A DNA stretch of 45,410 nucleotides, taken from the NCBI GenBank assembly GCA_019686135.1, contig JADGHL010000030.1, forward strand, positions 1 through 45,410, read 5' to 3'. A program made the position numbers and the translations under genes. The notes under the pieces are model-generated. The model was given only the letters and a program-made list of their open reading frames with translations, was not told the origin of the DNA and did no database searches. Position 1 is the stretch's first letter, and every line of letters begins with the position of its first letter. This document shows positions 42,198 through 45,410 of this stretch, in pieces. Source of the DNA: Myxococcaceae bacterium (GTDB lineage: Bacteria; Myxococcota; Myxococcia; Myxococcales; Myxococcaceae).

Positions 42198-43158
42198 GCG
42201 CATGAAGCGCGTCCTCGTCCGGCGCGAAGAGGATGCAGCCGTCTCCGCCGCCCGCGCCGGACAGTTTCCCCGCGCATCCGCACGTTTCGGCCAGGGCGAT
42301 CACCTGCCGCATCGCTTCGGTCTCCAGCGGCCCGAGCGAGGCCAGCGCCACCTCCAGCTCCCGCGCCGCCTCGCGCACCGCCGCGAAGTCGCCGCGCAAC
42401 AGGCCCTCCTCCAGTTGATCGCCGAGCTGGTCCGAGGTCCGGACGAACGCGACCCGCCCCTCTTCGCCCAGACGCGACTCCACTTCACCGATCAGCACGC
42501 GCGTGGAGGCGGACTTCCGTGTGAAGGCGTAGGCGAGGTGGACCTTCGGCGACGGCAGGCGCCAGAGGTCGACGGGCGGGCTCTCCGCGAGCGCCGCCGC
42601 CAGCCGTCCCGAATCCGAGGCCCGGACGAGCGCGTCGATGGCATAGCGCCGGTAGCGGACGATGCCTCCGGCGAAGATCGCCGCCACGTCCCCGCCGGAA
42701 CCCTTGAGCTGCTGGGCCTTGCCGTGCGCGAGCAGCGCGAGCTTGAGCGCGTCGTACCGATCCTCGAGCACGAAGCGGGCGGCCTCGGCGGCGAGCACCG
42801 TCGCACACGCGCTGCCGCCCATCCCCAGCTTGTGGCCGTCGGGCGAGGTGGGCGACGGAGCGATCGCCAGCTCGAACCCCAGCGCCTCGGCGCCGTGCGC
42901 GCGCAGCGCTTCGTCCAGCGTGCGGGCGGCGAAGAAGAAGCCGGGCGGGACGTCGCCCTTCCACCGCACGCCGACGGGCGTGGTGGTTCCCACGATCCGC
43001 CCCTCCGCGAGCACCAGATGGATGTCGCGGTCAGCGCGGCGGCGGACGAGCGCGGCCGTCCTCGGGCCGACCGCCCCAATGCGCGCCGTGCCGCCCCACA
43101 AGACCGCGTATTCGCCGGAGAGGAAGAGCTTGCCGGGGGCCGAGAGCGCGCGCTGCAC
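42082..43158 (-). CDS. Phosphomevalonate kinase-like GHMP kinase
   Basis: A 358-residue GHMP-superfamily kinase. It opens with SAPGKLFLSGEYAVLWGG, the pattern of phosphomevalonate kinases. The ATP loop is LGMGGSACAT (about 111-120). The substrate segment GSGGDVAAIF is followed by TRKSASTRVLIGEV, close to the SAST motif of bacterial phosphomevalonate kinase, and motif 3 is GKLSGAGGGDGCI (about 297-309). It would convert 5-phosphomevalonate to the diphosphate in isoprenoid synthesis. Mevalonate kinase is the alternative. The rest of the pathway is not in the window. The start is GTG at 43158. Its 3' end overlaps a lipoprotein gene by 116 bases. Confidence 0.8.
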   Translation of the reverse strand: MQRALSAPGKLFLSGEYAVLWGGTARIGAVGPRTAALVRRRADRDIHLVLAEGRIVGTTTPVGVRWKGDVPPGFFFAARTLDEALRAHGAEALGFELAIAPSPTSPDGHKLGMGGSACATVLAAEAARFVLEDRYDALKLALLAHGKAQQLKGSGGDVAAIFAGGIVRYRRYAIDALVRASDSGRLAAALAESPPVDLWRLPSPKVHLAYAFTRKSASTRVLIGEVESRLGEEGRVAFVRTSDQLGDQLEEGLLRGDFAAVREAARELEVALASLGPLETEAMRQVIALAETCGCAGKLSGAGGGDGCILFAPDEDALHALTATLAARGFHAFALSQEPGLRGEGSADPELLSWLHSG

Positions 43159-43214
43159 GCAGCGGCTTCTACCGCTTCCCGCGATTGAAATCCCCCGGTC
43201 GTTGAACTACCCAC

Positions 43215-43601
43215 GTGCCGGTGAGGGAAGCGCGCCGGACCGGCTGGGTCGTGCTCGCAGCCGCCTGCGCGGTGATGCTGGCCCGGGCGCTGTTGGCGCG
43301 CGTGCCGCCACCGCCCCATCACCTCTCGCCCGAAGAGCGCGCGGAGGTCGCCGCCACCGCCGCCCGCCTCGAACCGAAGTGGCGGCTGGATTCGATCCGC
43401 CTCTTCCCTGCCGACCACTGGTCCCAGGACGACGACTTCTTCAACTCCGAGCGCCGCTGGGTGCAGGGCGAGGCCCGGCGGCGCGGAGTGCCCGAGAGCG
43501 AGATTTTCGACGCCGTCGACCGCGACCTGCGCTCGACGCCGTACGCTCCCGGCCGCAAGGCCACCGTCGCGCCCTGCAAGCCGCGGCCCTTCTACGACTG
43601 A
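43215..43601 (+). CDS. Small membrane-anchored protein of unknown function
   Basis: A 128-residue protein with a basic N terminus and one hydrophobic segment (WVVLAAACAVMLARALLA, about 11-28) that is either an uncleaved anchor or a signal peptide. The rest is soluble and charged, with SPEERAEVAATAARLEPKWRLDSIRLFPADHWSQDDDFFNSERRW-type helices and a final Cys in a basic tail. I do not recognise a family. The start is GTG at 43215; GTG at 43221 is also possible. It lies 56 bases from the divergent kinase and five bases before the YfhO-like gene, so it is probably co-transcribed with the latter. Confidence 0.65.
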   Translation: MPVREARRTGWVVLAAACAVMLARALLARVPPPPHHLSPEERAEVAATAARLEPKWRLDSIRLFPADHWSQDDDFFNSERRWVQGEARRRGVPESEIFDAVDRDLRSTPYAPGRKATVAPCKPRPFYD

Positions 43602-43606
43602 GCGGG

Positions 43607-45410
43607 ATGAGCCCACCGGAACGGCCCAAGCGACTTCTGTTCGTGCTCCGCCGGTGGGCGAGGGCCACACCCGTCCGGCTCGGCGCGTACGCGGTGGTGA
43701 CGCTGGCCGCCACGTGGATCGCGCTCGGGCAGGCCGGCGGGATGAACGACTTCCGCGACGCGCACTTGCTCGTCCCCTACGAAGAGGTCGCCCGGCAGAC
43801 GGTGGTCGAATACGGGCAGGTGCCGTTCTGGGACCCGTACCACTGCGGCGGGATGTACGCGCTCGGCAGCCCGCAGACCCGCTTCGCCTCCCCCACGTTC
43901 CTGTTCACCCTGCTCTTCGGCGCGCGCCGGGCAGAGCCGCTGCTCCTCGCTCTCTTTCTCCTCCTCGGCATGGAGGGGATGTACCGCTATGCGCGGCTGC
44001 GGAGTGGATCCGCGCTCGGGCCCGCGCTGGTGGGCCCAGTGTTCGGCTTGTGCGGCTACTACGCCATCTGCGCGACGCTGAGCTGGGTGCAGTTCTTCGG
44101 CTTTCTGCTGATGCCGTGGGTGGCCTTTGGAACGGCGCTCGCGGCGCGCGGGCGACTGGCCGGCGCTGCGGTGGTGGTGGCCGGGTTCGCGGTGATGATC
44201 GGCTTCGGCGGCACCTACCCCGTCCCGCTCTCCGCGCTGCTCGTCGTGCTCGAAGCGGGGCGGAGCCTTCTGTCCCGGCGCGGACGGAGGCGGTGGAAGG
44301 CCGGCCTGCCGGTGCTTTTGGCGGGCGCGCTCCTTTCGGTGGGCGCGTGCGCATTCCGGCTGTGGCCGCTCGTCGAGACGCTGGGGAGCGCCACGCGGGT
44401 GATGGCCGGCGCTCCGTCCCACGGCCTGCCCGAGGTGCTGCGGATGCTGTTCGCCCCCGCCCCGCTGCCCGGAGGCGACGCGGGCACCACCAGCATCCTG
44501 TTCGTCGGCTACGCCATCCTCCTCCTGGGTGCGGGCGCGGTGTTCTCGCGCCGGGCGATCGTGCCGGCGATCGCCTTCGCGGTGACGGTGTGGATCGCCA
44601 CCGGCTACGCGTACCCGTTCTCCGCGTTCGGCGCGATGCGCGAGCTGCCGCTGTTCGGAACGCTGCGCTACCCGTACCGGTTCGTCCTCCCCGGCACCGT
44701 GCTGCTCGCGGAGGTCGGCGCCCTCGGCATGGGCATGCTCCTCTGGCGTGCGCGGCGCGGCGGGCGGTGGCCACAGCTCGCTGCGACGGCGGCGGTAGCG
44801 GGCGTGCTGGGCTGGGGCGTGCAAGCTGCGAACTTCGGGGTGTTGACGCTACGCACCGAGCTCGTCGCGCCACCCGAGGCGATCGACCAGCCCTTCGCAC
44901 AGAGCCGCGGGAACCGCTGGGTCGCAGGTCACCTTCTGGCGCTGAACCGGGGCTCGCTGAGCTGCGGGGAAGCGTACCCGGTGCCGATGTCGCGCAAGCT
45001 CCGCGGCGATCTGCCCGCCGAAGAGTTCATCCTCGAACCCGGCGCCGGAACGGCGACACGCACGGCCTGGTCGCCGAACCGGATCGACGTGGCGTTGAGT
45101 CTGACCCGGGACGCCACGCTGGTGGTGAACCAGAACTGGCACCCGGGCTGGAAGTCGGACGTCGGCGAGGTGTTCTCGGACGAGGGCCGGCTGGCGGTGA
45201 AGGTCCCGGCCTCGGCGAAGAAGGTCACGCTCTGGTTCCTGCCCCGGTCGGGTGTGGGCGGGATGCTCGTGTCGGCGTGGGCGTTCGCCGGCCTGGTGGC
45301 GGCGCTCTGGGCGGAGCGGGTCCGGCGGGGCATGGGCCCATGGGTGGGGATGGCCGGGGCGCTGGTGGCGTTGGGCGTCGGAGCGGCGGTCGCCCGTTCC
45401 TGGATGGGGC
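43607..45410 (+). CDS. YfhO-like multi-pass membrane protein (3' end beyond the window)
   Basis: The frame is open from the ATG at 43607 to the last base, giving 601 residues without a stop. After a basic N terminus come about ten membrane helices. The first periplasmic loop reads MNDFRDAHLLVPYEEVA and PFWDPYHCGGM, a pattern of YfhO and related GT-C-like transferases, where an Asp/Glu pair in this loop binds the polyprenyl-phosphate sugar donor. A soluble region lies near 420-520, with NQNWHPGWKSD typical of YfhO C-terminal parts, then helices resume. It may glycosylate a cell-envelope polymer. Not an intact gene in this window, so total length is unknown. Confidence 0.8.
   Translation, partial: MSPPERPKRLLFVLRRWARATPVRLGAYAVVTLAATWIALGQAGGMNDFRDAHLLVPYEEVARQTVVEYGQVPFWDPYHCGGMYALGSPQTRFASPTFLFTLLFGARRAEPLLLALFLLLGMEGMYRYARLRSGSALGPALVGPVFGLCGYYAICATLSWVQFFGFLLMPWVAFGTALAARGRLAGAAVVVAGFAVMIGFGGTYPVPLSALLVVLEAGRSLLSRRGRRRWKAGLPVLLAGALLSVGACAFRLWPLVETLGSATRVMAGAPSHGLPEVLRMLFAPAPLPGGDAGTTSILFVGYAILLLGAGAVFSRRAIVPAIAFAVTVWIATGYAYPFSAFGAMRELPLFGTLRYPYRFVLPGTVLLAEVGALGMGMLLWRARRGGRWPQLAATAAVAGVLGWGVQAANFGVLTLRTELVAPPEAIDQPFAQSRGNRWVAGHLLALNRGSLSCGEAYPVPMSRKLRGDLPAEEFILEPGAGTATRTAWSPNRIDVALSLTRDATLVVNQNWHPGWKSDVGEVFSDEGRLAVKVPASAKKVTLWFLPRSGVGGMLVSAWAFAGLVAALWAERVRRGMGPWVGMAGALVALGVGAAVARSWMG

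Overview
The window is very GC-rich, with a strong G/C third-position bias, tight gene packing and many 4-base start/stop overlaps. Gene content points to a myxobacterium or close relative (Myxococcota, formerly Deltaproteobacteria). The signs are two DUF4388 (PATAN-type) proteins, a sigma-54 two-component pair, many lipoproteins and beta-barrels, an LPS gene (lpxC), a mevalonate-pathway kinase of the bacterial phosphomevalonate kinase type, and an ISC-type Fe-S operon. This assignment is inference; no 16S gene is present. Most genes are chromosomal housekeeping or envelope genes. I saw no insertion sequence, prophage or CRISPR array.

Layout. 1-5.4 kb: TauE/SafE permease, a zinc-dependent phospholipase C-like protein, leucyl aminopeptidase, a small lipoprotein and a lone receiver. 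4.7-8.7 kb (minus strand): lpxC, a SurA/DsbA-type lipoprotein, a DUF4388 protein and pyrF. 9.1-16.7 kb: the Holliday-junction genes yebC-ruvC-ruvA and ruvB on the minus strand. They are split by a plus-strand three-gene cassette (zinc dehydrogenase, an atypical metallo-beta-lactamase-fold protein, a hotdog thioesterase-like protein). 16.7-23.9 kb: a pseudo-receiver/DUF4388 protein, a small beta-barrel, a 1275-residue DUF3857/transglutaminase protein and a DsbD-like reductase. 24.1-29.1 kb: sensor kinase, sigma-54 activator, a Pal/OmpA-like lipoprotein behind sigma-54-type promoter sequences, a degenerate receiver and a MarR regulator.

29.2-34.5 kb is a full ISC operon (iscS-iscU-iscA-hscB-hscA-fdx) with no iscR in view. 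IscS carries an insertion of about 50 residues, and HscB carries an N-terminal four-cysteine zinc-binding segment like that of human HSC20. Two heptamer repeat arrays of the same consensus, in opposite orientation, bracket iscU to fdx. A tRNA-Leu(CAG) and a strong terminator follow; both are overlapped on the other strand by the 3' end of a cupin/JmjC-like gene.

34.6-45.4 kb is an envelope region. A minus-strand set reads: alkaline-phosphatase-fold enzyme, MprF/AglD-like flippase domain protein, FemAB/BioF2-like acyltransferase, cupin-like hydroxylase. Divergent from it are a POTRA-less Omp85-type barrel and two small lipoproteins. Then come a phosphomevalonate kinase-like gene, a small membrane-anchored protein and a YfhO-like membrane protein cut by the window end. 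The best candidates for something undescribed are the four-gene envelope cluster, the cassette inside the ruv locus and the paired heptamer arrays. None of these functions is proven by sequence alone.
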